A stretch of 64,000 bases of DNA. Source: Paenibacillus_G sp049942825 (lineage in GTDB: Bacteria; Bacillota; Bacilli; Paenibacillales; NBRC-103111). The stretch is from contig NZ_CP187970.1 of the NCBI RefSeq assembly GCF_049942825.1, positions 6,510,001 through 6,574,000 on the forward strand. Reading direction: 5' to 3'. Below the pieces are notes generated by a model that saw only the letters and a list, made by a program, of their open reading frames with translations, did no database searches and was not told the DNA's origin. This document shows positions 26,303-34,847 of this stretch, piece by piece. Position numbers and translations under genes: made by a program. Positions within the stretch are counted from its first letter, which is position 1. Each line of letters begins with the position of its first letter.

Positions 26303-27541
26303 TTGATCTATACGCAGGAACGCCGCTGGATCCCCTGGACCGAGCTCATCGTCCTGTTTCTTCTGCTCTATGCAGCGTCCCAATCGCTGCCAGCCCCTGT
26401 TTCGGAGTGGTCTCCCGATCCGCTGTTGTTCATCGTTCTCTACTTTGCGCTCCGGTACGGCACCCGGCTCGGTTTGCCTGCTGCAGCGGGTGCCGCCCTG
26501 CTGTACGGCTGGGAATTTTTCCGCGGCGGAGGGGATGGGTACACCCTGTTCAACGAATGGCCCGAGTACCAGCCGCTTGTCGTGTATGCGGGCATCGCCC
26601 TGTTCGTCGGTCATTATTCCTCTACACAACGGTACCGGTACCGGTCGCTCGCCGAAGAACACGAGGACCTGCAGAGCCGGCTTGCGCTTGTGGAGAAAAG
26701 CTGCAGCGACCTCTCCGTGGTGAAGAATGCGCTGGAGAAACGGATCGTGGGAGCCCAAGAGAGCTTATTTACGCTGTATAAAATGGCTAAAGCCTTGGAC
26801 TCCGACGACCCGGAGATCATCTTCACCGATGCCGTCCGGCTGTTCCGCGAACTGATTCATGCCGAATCCGTCGTTATCTACCGGATGGATGCCTCCGGCA
26901 AGGTCATGCGGCTCAAAGTGTCCTACGGCTCCAAACCCGATGGCTATCCGGGCTCGGTCTTTCTCGAACAGCCCTCCTTGTACCGCCGCGTCTACGAGAG
27001 CCGGCTGATCCAGATCCGGGGTGCCGCGGATCCCCCCAGGGACCCGCTGATGGCCGGTCCCATTCTCGGGGAAGAGGGAGAGCTTATAGGCATTATCGGC
27101 TTGGACGGCCTGGATTTTAAGACGATGAACAAGGCGACGGCCGATTTGTTCAAGCTCATTCTGGGCTGGATGGGCGAAAGCTGCATCCGGGCCTTCCGTG
27201 AAGCGGAGAAGCTGCGGGGGGAGCGCTATTTCATGGATACCCTCATCATGAAGCCCGAGCCGTTCTACAACCGGCTCTCCGAAGAAACGCTGCGGGCCTC
27301 CGACTTCTCGCAGAAGTTCACGCTCTTTCAGCTGCCCATTGAATTCGAGGGCATGGACACGGAGGCCGCCCTGCAGGAGATGGATGCGCTGCTGCGACAA
27401 ACCTTGAGGGCAGACGATGTCGTCGGCTATGACGCCTTCCGGGGAGAGCTGCTGTTCCTGCTGCCCGCCACCGCTCCCGAGCTCCGGGAGCGGATCGAAT
27501 CGCGCATCCGCGGAAGGTTCGGGGAGGGGGGGAGCCCATGA
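26303..27541 (+). CDS. pelD: PelD-like c-di-GMP receptor with GAF and degenerate GGDEF domains
   Basis: 412 residues. Four hydrophobic N-terminal segments (about 12-115), a coiled coil (SLAEEHEDLQSRLALVEKS), a GAF domain (about 150-295) and a C-terminal degenerate GGDEF domain. There the catalytic motif is replaced by AFRGEL, but the inhibitory-site RxxD (Arg369-x-x-Asp372 in RADD) is kept five residues before it. That is the PelD pattern, in which c-di-GMP binds and activates polymer export. TTG start with GGAGGA six bases upstream. Its stop overlaps the next ATG (ATGA). The assignment rests on architecture and gene order. Confidence 0.8.
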   Translation: MIYTQERRWIPWTELIVLFLLLYAASQSLPAPVSEWSPDPLLFIVLYFALRYGTRLGLPAAAGAALLYGWEFFRGGGDGYTLFNEWPEYQPLVVYAGIALFVGHYSSTQRYRYRSLAEEHEDLQSRLALVEKSCSDLSVVKNALEKRIVGAQESLFTLYKMAKALDSDDPEIIFTDAVRLFRELIHAESVVIYRMDASGKVMRLKVSYGSKPDGYPGSVFLEQPSLYRRVYESRLIQIRGAADPPRDPLMAGPILGEEGELIGIIGLDGLDFKTMNKATADLFKLILGWMGESCIRAFREAEKLRGERYFMDTLIMKPEPFYNRLSEETLRASDFSQKFTLFQLPIEFEGMDTEAALQEMDALLRQTLRADDVVGYDAFRGELLFLLPATAPELRERIESRIRGRFGEGGSP

Positions 27542-28650
27542 AGCGCACCCGCTCTTCGCTGCACCGCGATCTTCCCGGCTCCGCCGCCCTGTCGGCACTG
27601 GCTCTTCTGGCCGCAGGTTTGCTGGATCTGGCGCAGACCGTGCTGCTGCCCGGGGTGCTGACAGGCACTCCGGACAGAGGAGGAAGCTTCGGCTGGGGAT
27701 GGACGGCGGTCCTGCTGCTGCATCTGCTGCTGTGCACGGGGGTCTGGCTCCTCTTCCGCGCCACACCGCGCTACCGGCCCCAGGACCGGGCCAGCCTTCA
27801 GTGGGTCATGACGCTGAGCCTGTTCCTTCCCGGAGCAGGTTTGCTGTGCGGAGCGCTGATCGTGATCACGCTGTGGGTGGGAAGATTCGACGACCAGTTC
27901 TTCCGGGAGTATGAGAATTACGTTTACTATGTGCCCGGCTCGCTCGATTCGTTCGATGTCAACGTGGAGCAGCAGGCCGCGCTGATCCCCTTCCGCGAGA
28001 TCCTGCAATCCGGGGCTTACGGCTCCAAGAAGGAAGCGATGTTCTCGCTGCTCCAATACGAGGGGAGCAACCAAGTCGCCCTTTTCCAGGAGGCTCTGCG
28101 CGACGAAGACCCCGAAGTCGTCCACTATGCGGCCACCACACTGACCTTCCTGAATGAACGGTTCGTACGCGAGATCAAAAAGGAGACGCAGGAGCTACAG
28201 GCGGACGAGACCTCCCTTCCCCAATGGAGGGTGCTGCTTCAAGCCTATGTCCGCTACCTGGACTCCCGCCTGCTTACCGGCGAGCTGGCGCAGGAGATCC
28301 GATCCACCCTGAAGCAGCTTATCCGCAGGGGAGCCGAGCTGTTTCCCTCCGAGCCGTACTTCACCGAGAAGCTGTGCTACCTGGCCCGGGCCGAAGGAGA
28401 CTTTGCGCTGGCCGAGAGGCTCGCGAAGTCTATTGAGGGCACAGCGGAATACCGGTACGTCTCCTATCTCGCCTCGTGCGAGCGGCTCTATCAGGAAGGG
28501 AGCTTCGAAGAGCTGCGCCGGCTTGCATCAGCTTGGTGGAGCAGCGGCGTGACGATCCCCGAAGCCTATCAATCCGCCGTAAGGCTGTGGAAGGAGATGA
28601 ACGATGACGGTGTTCCGCAAACAAGTGATTTTGAGCTGCGTTATCGCTAG
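27538..28650 (+). CDS. pelE: PelE-like membrane and helical-repeat protein
   Basis: 370 residues. Three N-terminal membrane segments (ALSALALLAAGLLDLAQTVLL; VLLLHLLLCTGVWLLF; LFLPGAGLLCGALIVITLWVG) are followed by a cytoplasmic helical-repeat region of about 240 residues (HEAT- then TPR-like: FSLLQYEGSNQVALFQEALRDEDPEVVHYAATTL). PelE in known loci combines a membrane part with TPRs and pairs with PelD. Sequence alone would not name it; its place between pelD and the DUF2194 gene does. It overlaps pelD by 4 bases and the next gene by 47. Confidence 0.65.
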   Translation: MKRTRSSLHRDLPGSAALSALALLAAGLLDLAQTVLLPGVLTGTPDRGGSFGWGWTAVLLLHLLLCTGVWLLFRATPRYRPQDRASLQWVMTLSLFLPGAGLLCGALIVITLWVGRFDDQFFREYENYVYYVPGSLDSFDVNVEQQAALIPFREILQSGAYGSKKEAMFSLLQYEGSNQVALFQEALRDEDPEVVHYAATTLTFLNERFVREIKKETQELQADETSLPQWRVLLQAYVRYLDSRLLTGELAQEIRSTLKQLIRRGAELFPSEPYFTEKLCYLARAEGDFALAERLAKSIEGTAEYRYVSYLASCERLYQEGSFEELRRLASAWWSSGVTIPEAYQSAVRLWKEMNDDGVPQTSDFELRYR

Positions 28651-30463
28651 CCTGCTGCTGCTGGGCGGCCTCCTTCAGTTCGCCCGCTCCCTTCAGTGGG
28701 ATGCCTTCCCGGCGGACAGCTCCTACGCGGAGACCGAATTCGCCCTCGGGAGCAGCGAAGCAGCGGCTCCGGCGGAGGGAGCCTCCCTCCGCCTTCTGAT
28801 CTTCAGCGACCCTGCGGATGCGGAGGGGCTCCGGGTGAAGAGCAATCTTACCGCAGCGCTGGAGCTTGCCAAGCTACCGTGGGACGAGATTGCAGCGGAA
28901 GATATCCCGGCGCTCTCCCCCGATCCTTGGCAGGTGCTGATTCTCATGGGCCAGAAGAACGAAGCTCTGGAGCCTGCCATGCTCCAGCGTTATGTGGAGG
29001 GCGGGGGCAGACTCGCGGTCATGACGCGATACTACGCCCCGGCGCTCAACGGACTTTTCGGGATTGGAGAGAACCGCGGATTCCTGCAGGGAGCCGTGCA
29101 GGGCATCACCACGGTGAAGCCGCTGTTCCCGGGTTACCCCGATCTGCCATCTACCAATAACATGTTCTCTAACTCCATGCTGGATGTGACCCTCCTGCCG
29201 GGTACCCAGGTTTATCTGACGGCCGGAGGCGTGCCGCTTCTGTGGACCTACGGATACGGAGAGGGTCGGGTTGTCTTCTGGAACTCTACGAGCGGTGTGC
29301 AGAAGACCGGAAGAGGCCTACTTGTCCACTCGCTCGGACTCGCAGCGGAGAGCATGGTCACCTCCCAGGCAGGCATCCGGACCCTGGAGATCGACGACTT
29401 CCCTTCTCCGGCTCCCGAAGCAACCAACCCTTTGGTCCGGCAGGAATACGGCCTGAGCACGCCGGAGTTCTACGAGCGGATCTGGTGGGCCGATATGGCC
29501 CGGTTCGCCGGCAGGTACGGCTGGAAGTATACCGGGCTGATGATCGGCAATTACCAGAACCGCACCGCCTCCCCCCTGCCGTCGCTGCTCGGGGAGGACC
29601 AGCCGCAGACAGTCCGCTTCTTCGGCCCAAGGCTTCTGAAGCTGGGAGGGGAGCTTGGGCTTCACGGATATAACCACCAGTCTCTGGTGACCCCGGCAGA
29701 GCCGCTTCCTCCCTCGCTGAACTATGTTCCCTGGCCTTCCCGCAGCGACATGATCGAAGGCCTGACCCGGCTTGCAGAGCTCGCCCATCATTATTTCCCG
29801 GAGCATGATCTGCGCACCTACGTTCCTCCATCCAATGTCATGGGCCGGGAAGGCAAGGAAGCGATCGCGGCCGCCGTGCCTTCCGTCAATATCCTCGCTT
29901 CCCTTTATTTTGCGGGGAGCGAAGCGGGCCCGCTGGAGCAGGAGTTCGGTCCGGATCCCGACAACAAGCGGTTCTATGATTACCCCCGCATCACATCCGG
30001 GTACTGGCTGGATGAAGAAGCGCAGTTCTTCCAGACGGACGCGGTCGCCAACTTCGGGCTTGTGAACCATTTTGTCCATCCGGATGACGTGCTGGACGCC
30101 GAGCGGTCGCAGGGCCGCGGCTGGTCGTTTCTCAGCAGCAAGTTCGAAGAGTGGATGAAGCAGCTGACCGAAAGCTATCCTTATCTGCAGCCGCTGACCG
30201 TCCGTGATTCGGTCAAGAAGCTTATCCTGTACCAGAACAGCCGGATTGAGACCCGCTACGAGGCCGGCAGGATCACGATCCGCGCCCAGGACGCGCCGCT
30301 TCCCTCCGTGTACACGCTGAGGCTGCCGGCAGGCAGGACGCCTGATCTGCCCCCGGAACAGGGCACGATCCTCTCCTGGGAGCCCGCTTCCGGACTCTGG
30401 CGGATCGAAGCGAAGCAGGCTGCGCTGGAGATTACGCTGAAGCACGGGGAGGCCGCGCCGTGA
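28604..30463 (+). CDS. DUF2194 protein, PelA deacetylase-like
   Basis: 619 residues. An N-terminal anchor (VILSCVIASLLLLGGLLQFA) is followed by a glutamine-amidotransferase-like domain (about 60-250: LRLLIFSDP ... GGGRLAVMTRYYAPALNGLFGI). The C-terminal region is a polysaccharide-deacetylase-like barrel with the metal and catalytic motifs EIDDFPSP (Asp264, Asp265), HGYNH (His354, His358) and VNHFVHPDD. This fits the deacetylase half of PelA, which removes N-acetyl groups from the nascent galactosaminoglycan. The GH166 hydrolase domain of Pseudomonas PelA is absent. AAGGAG precedes the ATG. Its stop overlaps the pelF GTG. Confidence 0.75.
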   Translation: MTVFRKQVILSCVIASLLLLGGLLQFARSLQWDAFPADSSYAETEFALGSSEAAAPAEGASLRLLIFSDPADAEGLRVKSNLTAALELAKLPWDEIAAEDIPALSPDPWQVLILMGQKNEALEPAMLQRYVEGGGRLAVMTRYYAPALNGLFGIGENRGFLQGAVQGITTVKPLFPGYPDLPSTNNMFSNSMLDVTLLPGTQVYLTAGGVPLLWTYGYGEGRVVFWNSTSGVQKTGRGLLVHSLGLAAESMVTSQAGIRTLEIDDFPSPAPEATNPLVRQEYGLSTPEFYERIWWADMARFAGRYGWKYTGLMIGNYQNRTASPLPSLLGEDQPQTVRFFGPRLLKLGGELGLHGYNHQSLVTPAEPLPPSLNYVPWPSRSDMIEGLTRLAELAHHYFPEHDLRTYVPPSNVMGREGKEAIAAAVPSVNILASLYFAGSEAGPLEQEFGPDPDNKRFYDYPRITSGYWLDEEAQFFQTDAVANFGLVNHFVHPDDVLDAERSQGRGWSFLSSKFEEWMKQLTESYPYLQPLTVRDSVKKLILYQNSRIETRYEAGRITIRAQDAPLPSVYTLRLPAGRTPDLPPEQGTILSWEPASGLWRIEAKQAALEITLKHGEAAP

Positions 30464-31884
30464 AGATTGCCCTGATCGTCGAAGGAAGCTATCCTTACGT
30501 GGCCGGCGGCGTCGCGAGCTGGATCCAGATGCTCGTAACCTCGATGCGCGAGCATGATTTTGAGATCGTCGCGATCTCCTCCTCCCGCAAAGAGGCCCGG
30601 GAGCCCAAATACAAGATGCCGGTCAATGTAACGGGTGTACACGATGTGTACATTATGGATTACCTCGAGCTGGCAGAGGGCCGGGGGCCGCGCCTGCGTC
30701 CGGAGGAAGCGCGCCTGTGCCTGGACTGGTTCGCCTTCCGGGAAGGCTCGGAAGGCGCGCTGCCCATCATCGCGGACCCGTCGAGGCTGGGCAATCCGAT
30801 CGCTTTCCTGAAGAGCGAGGCCTTCTGGGAGCTGCTTGTGGATTCCTACTGCAACGAAATGCCCTCGCGCTCCTTCAACGCTTATTTCTGGACCTGGCGC
30901 TCCATGTATCTGCCGGCCATCTTCCTCCTGCAGCAGTCTTATCCGGAGGCAGACGTGTACCATGCGGTATCCACCGGCTACGCCGGAATGATCGCCTCCT
31001 ATCTGCGGCAGAAGCACGGCACACCGTTCATCCTCACGGAGCACGGCGTCTATGCCAGGGAACGCGAAGAGGAAATCCTGCAATCGGCCTGGGTGGAGCC
31101 GGCATTCAAGCGGCGCTGGATCGACTACTTCTATCATATGTCCCGGGGCGCCTACCGGACGGCCGACCGCACCATTGCGCTCTACGGCGGAACGCAGCAC
31201 ATTCAGCTTGAGCTTGGCGCGCCGGAAGACCGGTCGCTGATCGTCCCGAACGGGATCGACTACGAGACGCTCTCCCGGCTTCCGCGGCGCACCAGCGAGC
31301 CCGGCGCAGCAATCACTTTCGGCGCCCTGGTGCGGCTGGTGCCGATCAAGGACATCAAGACGCTGCTGTACGCCGCCAGGCTCGCCGCCCGGCGTATTCC
31401 GCACATGGAGCTGTGGATCATGGGCCCGACAGATGAGGATCCCGACTATTACGAGGAATGCCTTGCCCTAACCCGGCAGCTGGAGCTGGAAGACATTGTC
31501 ACCTTCACTGGCAAGGTATCGGTCGCCGAACGGCTTCCGCTTGTGGATGTGCTCCTCCTCAGCTCCATCAGCGAAGGCCAGCCGCTGGCCGTTCTCGAAG
31601 GGATGGCCGCGGGCATCCCCTGGATCTGTACGGACGTAGGCAGCTGCAGAGAGCTGCTCGAAGGCAAGGACGAGCACGATCCCGGCGTCGCAGGCTATGT
31701 CGTACCGCCGGTGAACCCGGCCGCTATGGCCGACCGGATGGTGCAGATGTACGAGTCTCCCGGACAGAGAAGCTATATGGGGGCGGTCGGCCGCCGCCGG
31801 GTGGAAGCCTATTATCAGATCGGGCACTTCATAGAAACCTATCGCAAACTGTACCGGGAGGCGGTGGACGGATGGCCGGAATAG
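30460..31884 (+). CDS. pelF: PelF glycosyltransferase (GT4)
   Basis: 474 residues, no membrane segment. N-terminal Rossmann half starts MKIALIVEGSYPYVAGGVASW, the PelF signature glycine loop. The C-terminal half holds the GT4 nucleotide-sugar site with the E-x7-E motif (SEGQPLAVLEGMAAG). PelF uses UDP-activated N-acetylhexosamine (UDP-GalNAc or GlcNAc) and works at the inner membrane face with PelD/E/G. The GTG start overlaps the stop of the DUF2194 gene (GTGA). Confidence 0.92.
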   Translation: MKIALIVEGSYPYVAGGVASWIQMLVTSMREHDFEIVAISSSRKEAREPKYKMPVNVTGVHDVYIMDYLELAEGRGPRLRPEEARLCLDWFAFREGSEGALPIIADPSRLGNPIAFLKSEAFWELLVDSYCNEMPSRSFNAYFWTWRSMYLPAIFLLQQSYPEADVYHAVSTGYAGMIASYLRQKHGTPFILTEHGVYAREREEEILQSAWVEPAFKRRWIDYFYHMSRGAYRTADRTIALYGGTQHIQLELGAPEDRSLIVPNGIDYETLSRLPRRTSEPGAAITFGALVRLVPIKDIKTLLYAARLAARRIPHMELWIMGPTDEDPDYYEECLALTRQLELEDIVTFTGKVSVAERLPLVDVLLLSSISEGQPLAVLEGMAAGIPWICTDVGSCRELLEGKDEHDPGVAGYVVPPVNPAAMADRMVQMYESPGQRSYMGAVGRRRVEAYYQIGHFIETYRKLYREAVDGWPE

Positions 31885-33329
31885 GATTCAAACTGCAGAA
31901 GCTCTTCCGCGAGGACTATACCTCGCTCCAGATCCGGGCGTATGCCTACGCTTCCTTCATCGCGGCGGGTCCCTGGCTGATTTCGGTGCTGAGCGTATCG
32001 CTTCTCAACTTCCTGATCCGCAGGTACGGCGGCTTCGGCGAGCAGGAAGCCCAGCTGTTCATAGTGACGGTATCCTACTGCTTCATCTTCTCCCAGATCG
32101 TGTCGGGGGGCTGGCAGCTGGTCGTCACCCGGTTCCTCGCGGACCACTTTTATCTCGGCAGGCTCGACATCATCACACCGGTGTACACCGGCATATCCCG
32201 TCTGGTCCTGGTCATCTCGGCGGCCGCCGCGCTGCTCTTCTATTGGAACACCCCACTGCCCTTCAGCTACAAACTGATCTCGGCGGTCCTCTTCCTTGCG
32301 ATGGGGCAGATCTGGCTGTCGATGGTCTTCCTGTCCGCGGCCAAAAACTACCGGATCATCTCCTGGGCCTTCGTGACGGGCGGTCTGCTGGCGGTGGTCT
32401 TCGTGCTGCTCCTGCTCCGTCACCCGCTGCCCTTCACCTCCCACAGAGATGCCTCGAATGTTCTCCTCGGCTTCACGCTGGGCATGCTTGCCGCGATGAG
32501 CATCCTAGCCGCCGTGCTGCTGCGGACCTTCCCGTCGAAGCACATGGAGAATCCGTATGGCTTTCTGCAGTACGCGGACAAATTTCCCTCCCTGCTCGTG
32601 ACCGGATTCGGCTACAACCTGGGGGTCTGGATGGACAAGATCCTCATCTGGCTCGGTCCGGCCGGCGTCACCGTAGAGGGCACGTTCCGCTTCTCGCCGA
32701 TCTATGACAACGCCGTCTTCCTTGCCTACCTGACCGTCGTCCCTTCCCTGGTGCTCTTCGTGGTCTCGGTGGAGACGAGGTTCTATGACAAGTACCGGAA
32801 ATTCTACGGCTATATCACGAACGGCGGGACGCTGGAGATGATTCTGACGGCCAAAAAAAGGATGGTCGAAGTGCTCTGGAACGAACTTCTGCGGATGGCC
32901 AAGCTGCAGGGCAGCCTCACCCTCTTCCTGATTGTGGTATCCGGCTTTCTCCTGGATAGGCTGGGGTACGGCCCGCTGACCGCCGATATCTTCCGCATCT
33001 ACAGCCTGGGCGCCATGGTCAGCACGCTGATGCTTACCGTGATCCTCATCATGCTCTACTTCGAGGATCGACAAGGAGCCTGGGTCACTTCCCTGCTGTT
33101 CCTGTCGCTGAATACCTTGTTCACCCTTGGCGTCCTCCCCCCGGGGCTGGACTTCTACGGCTTCAATTATTTCCTGGCCTCCTTCATCGCCTTCGCCTAC
33201 AGCTCCTGGAGGCTGCTCACTTTCCTGCAGCGCATTGAAGTGCGGACCTTTGTCCGGCAGGGCATCCTGGAGCCTAGGTGGCAGGGGTGGTTCACCCGGC
33301 TCAGCGAGTTTGCTTACCGCTGGCTGTAA
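31872..33329 (+). CDS. pelG: PelG polytopic exporter (MOP superfamily)
   Basis: 485 residues with about 12 membrane segments. The N-terminus MAGIGFKLQKLFREDYTSLQIRAYAYASFIAAGPWL is characteristic of PelG (COG4267). It moves the growing chain across the membrane together with PelD, PelE and PelF. The open frame extends upstream to 31458, but this only shadows pelF; the ATG at 31872 begins the conserved N-terminus and overlaps the pelF end by 13 bases, with GGGAGG ten bases upstream. Last gene of the operon. Confidence 0.92.
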   Translation: MAGIGFKLQKLFREDYTSLQIRAYAYASFIAAGPWLISVLSVSLLNFLIRRYGGFGEQEAQLFIVTVSYCFIFSQIVSGGWQLVVTRFLADHFYLGRLDIITPVYTGISRLVLVISAAAALLFYWNTPLPFSYKLISAVLFLAMGQIWLSMVFLSAAKNYRIISWAFVTGGLLAVVFVLLLLRHPLPFTSHRDASNVLLGFTLGMLAAMSILAAVLLRTFPSKHMENPYGFLQYADKFPSLLVTGFGYNLGVWMDKILIWLGPAGVTVEGTFRFSPIYDNAVFLAYLTVVPSLVLFVVSVETRFYDKYRKFYGYITNGGTLEMILTAKKRMVEVLWNELLRMAKLQGSLTLFLIVVSGFLLDRLGYGPLTADIFRIYSLGAMVSTLMLTVILIMLYFEDRQGAWVTSLLFLSLNTLFTLGVLPPGLDFYGFNYFLASFIAFAYSSWRLLTFLQRIEVRTFVRQGILEPRWQGWFTRLSEFAYRWL

Positions 33330-33376
33330 GGGGCCGCTTCAGAGGCCGGACGCCACACCTCTTCCCATGCCAAACT

Positions 33377-33428
33377 ACCTCTTTACGGACCGGTAAGAAA
33401 AAATCCCGGGCGGTGAAGAGGTTTTTTT
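33377..33428 (+). terminator. terminator of the Pel-type operon
   Basis: CCTCTTTAC (33378-33386) pairs with GTGAAGAGG (33413-33421, one mismatch), with an inner CCGG/CCGG region, followed by seven T. Confidence 0.75.
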
Positions 33429-33550
33429 GATGAGGATGTAGGAAATTAGAAGAATTTGTCGAATACCTAAGGAAAGATTGTTTGCGGACTTGTCCGCTTG
33501 CCGTTACCCGTCAATCCTTCACTTACTCTATAAAGGCAAAGGTGGTTCTC

Positions 33551-34834
33551 TTGAATCTAGTCAATGTCCTGCTGCTCAATGTGCTGGCACTAGCGGCCGC
33601 CGTCATGCTGTACCAGCTGCCGTGGTCGGAGAAGCTCCGCAAGGGGCATGAGACCAAAAGCCGCCTCATGGCGGCAGCGGTCTGCGCGCTGGCTTCCCTG
33701 TTCGCTATGGCTCACCCGCTTCAGCTCGGCTCCTGGCCTCCGCTGGACTTCGGCATGATCCCGCTGGCCGTCTGCTTCTTCTACGGCGGCCCTCTCTATG
33801 CGCTGGGCGCGGGAGCGCTCATGCTCGCTTTCCGCTTCGGTGCCGGCGGGCTGGAAGCCTGGGTCTTCCCCGCCGTTCTCGCGCTTGTGCTCGGCGGCCT
33901 CTGGCTCGTCCGGCGCCGGCTGCGGGAGACCGCGATGCTGCTTCACCCGCTGAACGGCGCCCTGCTCGGGCTCGCCGTCTCCGCGGTGCTCGTCCTCGCG
34001 AGCGCAGCCAGCCTGCTCGCCCAGGGCATCGCCCCTGCCGGACGGCTCTATGCGCTGTGGGCGGCTTACGCCGCGGCACAGGCCTGTACGGCGGGGCTCG
34101 TCGCCTACCTGCTTGGACAGAGCCGTCTGCGCAGCGGAGGGCCGGCGGCGCTCCGGGCGCAGGATACGTCGGCCGCCGCCGCAGAGCTGGCCTCCTCGAT
34201 CGCCAGGGAGGTGCATCCCTCCCTGACCGCCGCCAAGGGCTTCGTGCAGATGCTCGCCGGGCAGGAACTGCCCGAGGGCAAACGCCAGGCCTACGCCAAG
34301 CTGGCGCAGGAGGAGATGGACAAGGCGCAGACGGTGATCGGAGACTTCGTCACGCTCTCGCGGCCTCCGCTGGCCGAGCTTGAGCTGCTCGATGTGAAGC
34401 AGGCGATCCTGAGGGCGCTGGAGACACTGGAGCCTTACGCCGCTCTGCAGAAGATCGAGGTGCAGACCCAGCTGCAGGACAGCCTGATCATCAGCGCGAA
34501 CGCAGATCACTTTACCCAGTGCATGCTGCATCTGCTCCGCAACGGCATGGAAGCCATGCCGGGCGGCGGACGTCTTCACATCGTGGCTGGACGCCAGAGC
34601 CAGACGGTATGCATCGATATCATCGACGAAGGGGCGGGCATGTCGCCGGATGAAGTCGGCCGGCTCGGCACCCCGCTCTATAGCGCCGGCAGCAAGAGGA
34701 ACCGGCTCGGCATGATCGTCACCTACCGGACGATCCAGAACCTGCACGGCCGCATCGATGTGACGAGCGAGCTTGGCAAGGGCACCTGCTTCTCCATTCT
34801 GATCCCTTCCCTCCCCGCCTCTACTTATCATTAA
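33551..34834 (+). CDS. membrane histidine-kinase-like protein with altered H-box
   Basis: About 427 residues. Five membrane segments of the LytS/5TMR type (DFGMIPLAVCFFYGGPLYALGAGAL) are followed by a HisKA-HATPase module. In the phosphoacceptor helix the usual S-H-E-V-R-N-P-L reads S-I-A-R-E-V-H-P-S-L: the His position is Arg219, while a His sits three residues later (His222). The N-box (LLRNGMEAM) and G1 (DEGAGM) are present, but the G2 loop is KRNRLGM instead of GTGLGL. It may be a pseudokinase or a noncanonical kinase. TTG 33551 is preceded by AAAGGTGG. It follows the Pel terminator and is convergent with the PBP gene. Confidence 0.75.
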   Translation: MNLVNVLLLNVLALAAAVMLYQLPWSEKLRKGHETKSRLMAAAVCALASLFAMAHPLQLGSWPPLDFGMIPLAVCFFYGGPLYALGAGALMLAFRFGAGGLEAWVFPAVLALVLGGLWLVRRRLRETAMLLHPLNGALLGLAVSAVLVLASAASLLAQGIAPAGRLYALWAAYAAAQACTAGLVAYLLGQSRLRSGGPAALRAQDTSAAAAELASSIAREVHPSLTAAKGFVQMLAGQELPEGKRQAYAKLAQEEMDKAQTVIGDFVTLSRPPLAELELLDVKQAILRALETLEPYAALQKIEVQTQLQDSLIISANADHFTQCMLHLLRNGMEAMPGGGRLHIVAGRQSQTVCIDIIDEGAGMSPDEVGRLGTPLYSAGSKRNRLGMIVTYRTIQNLHGRIDVTSELGKGTCFSILIPSLPASTYH

Positions 34835-34847
34835 TGGGGAGGGGGCC

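Noticed and set aside
31458..31871. N-terminal extension of pelG
   Set aside because: Lies inside pelF in another frame; the conserved PelG N-terminus starts at 31872.
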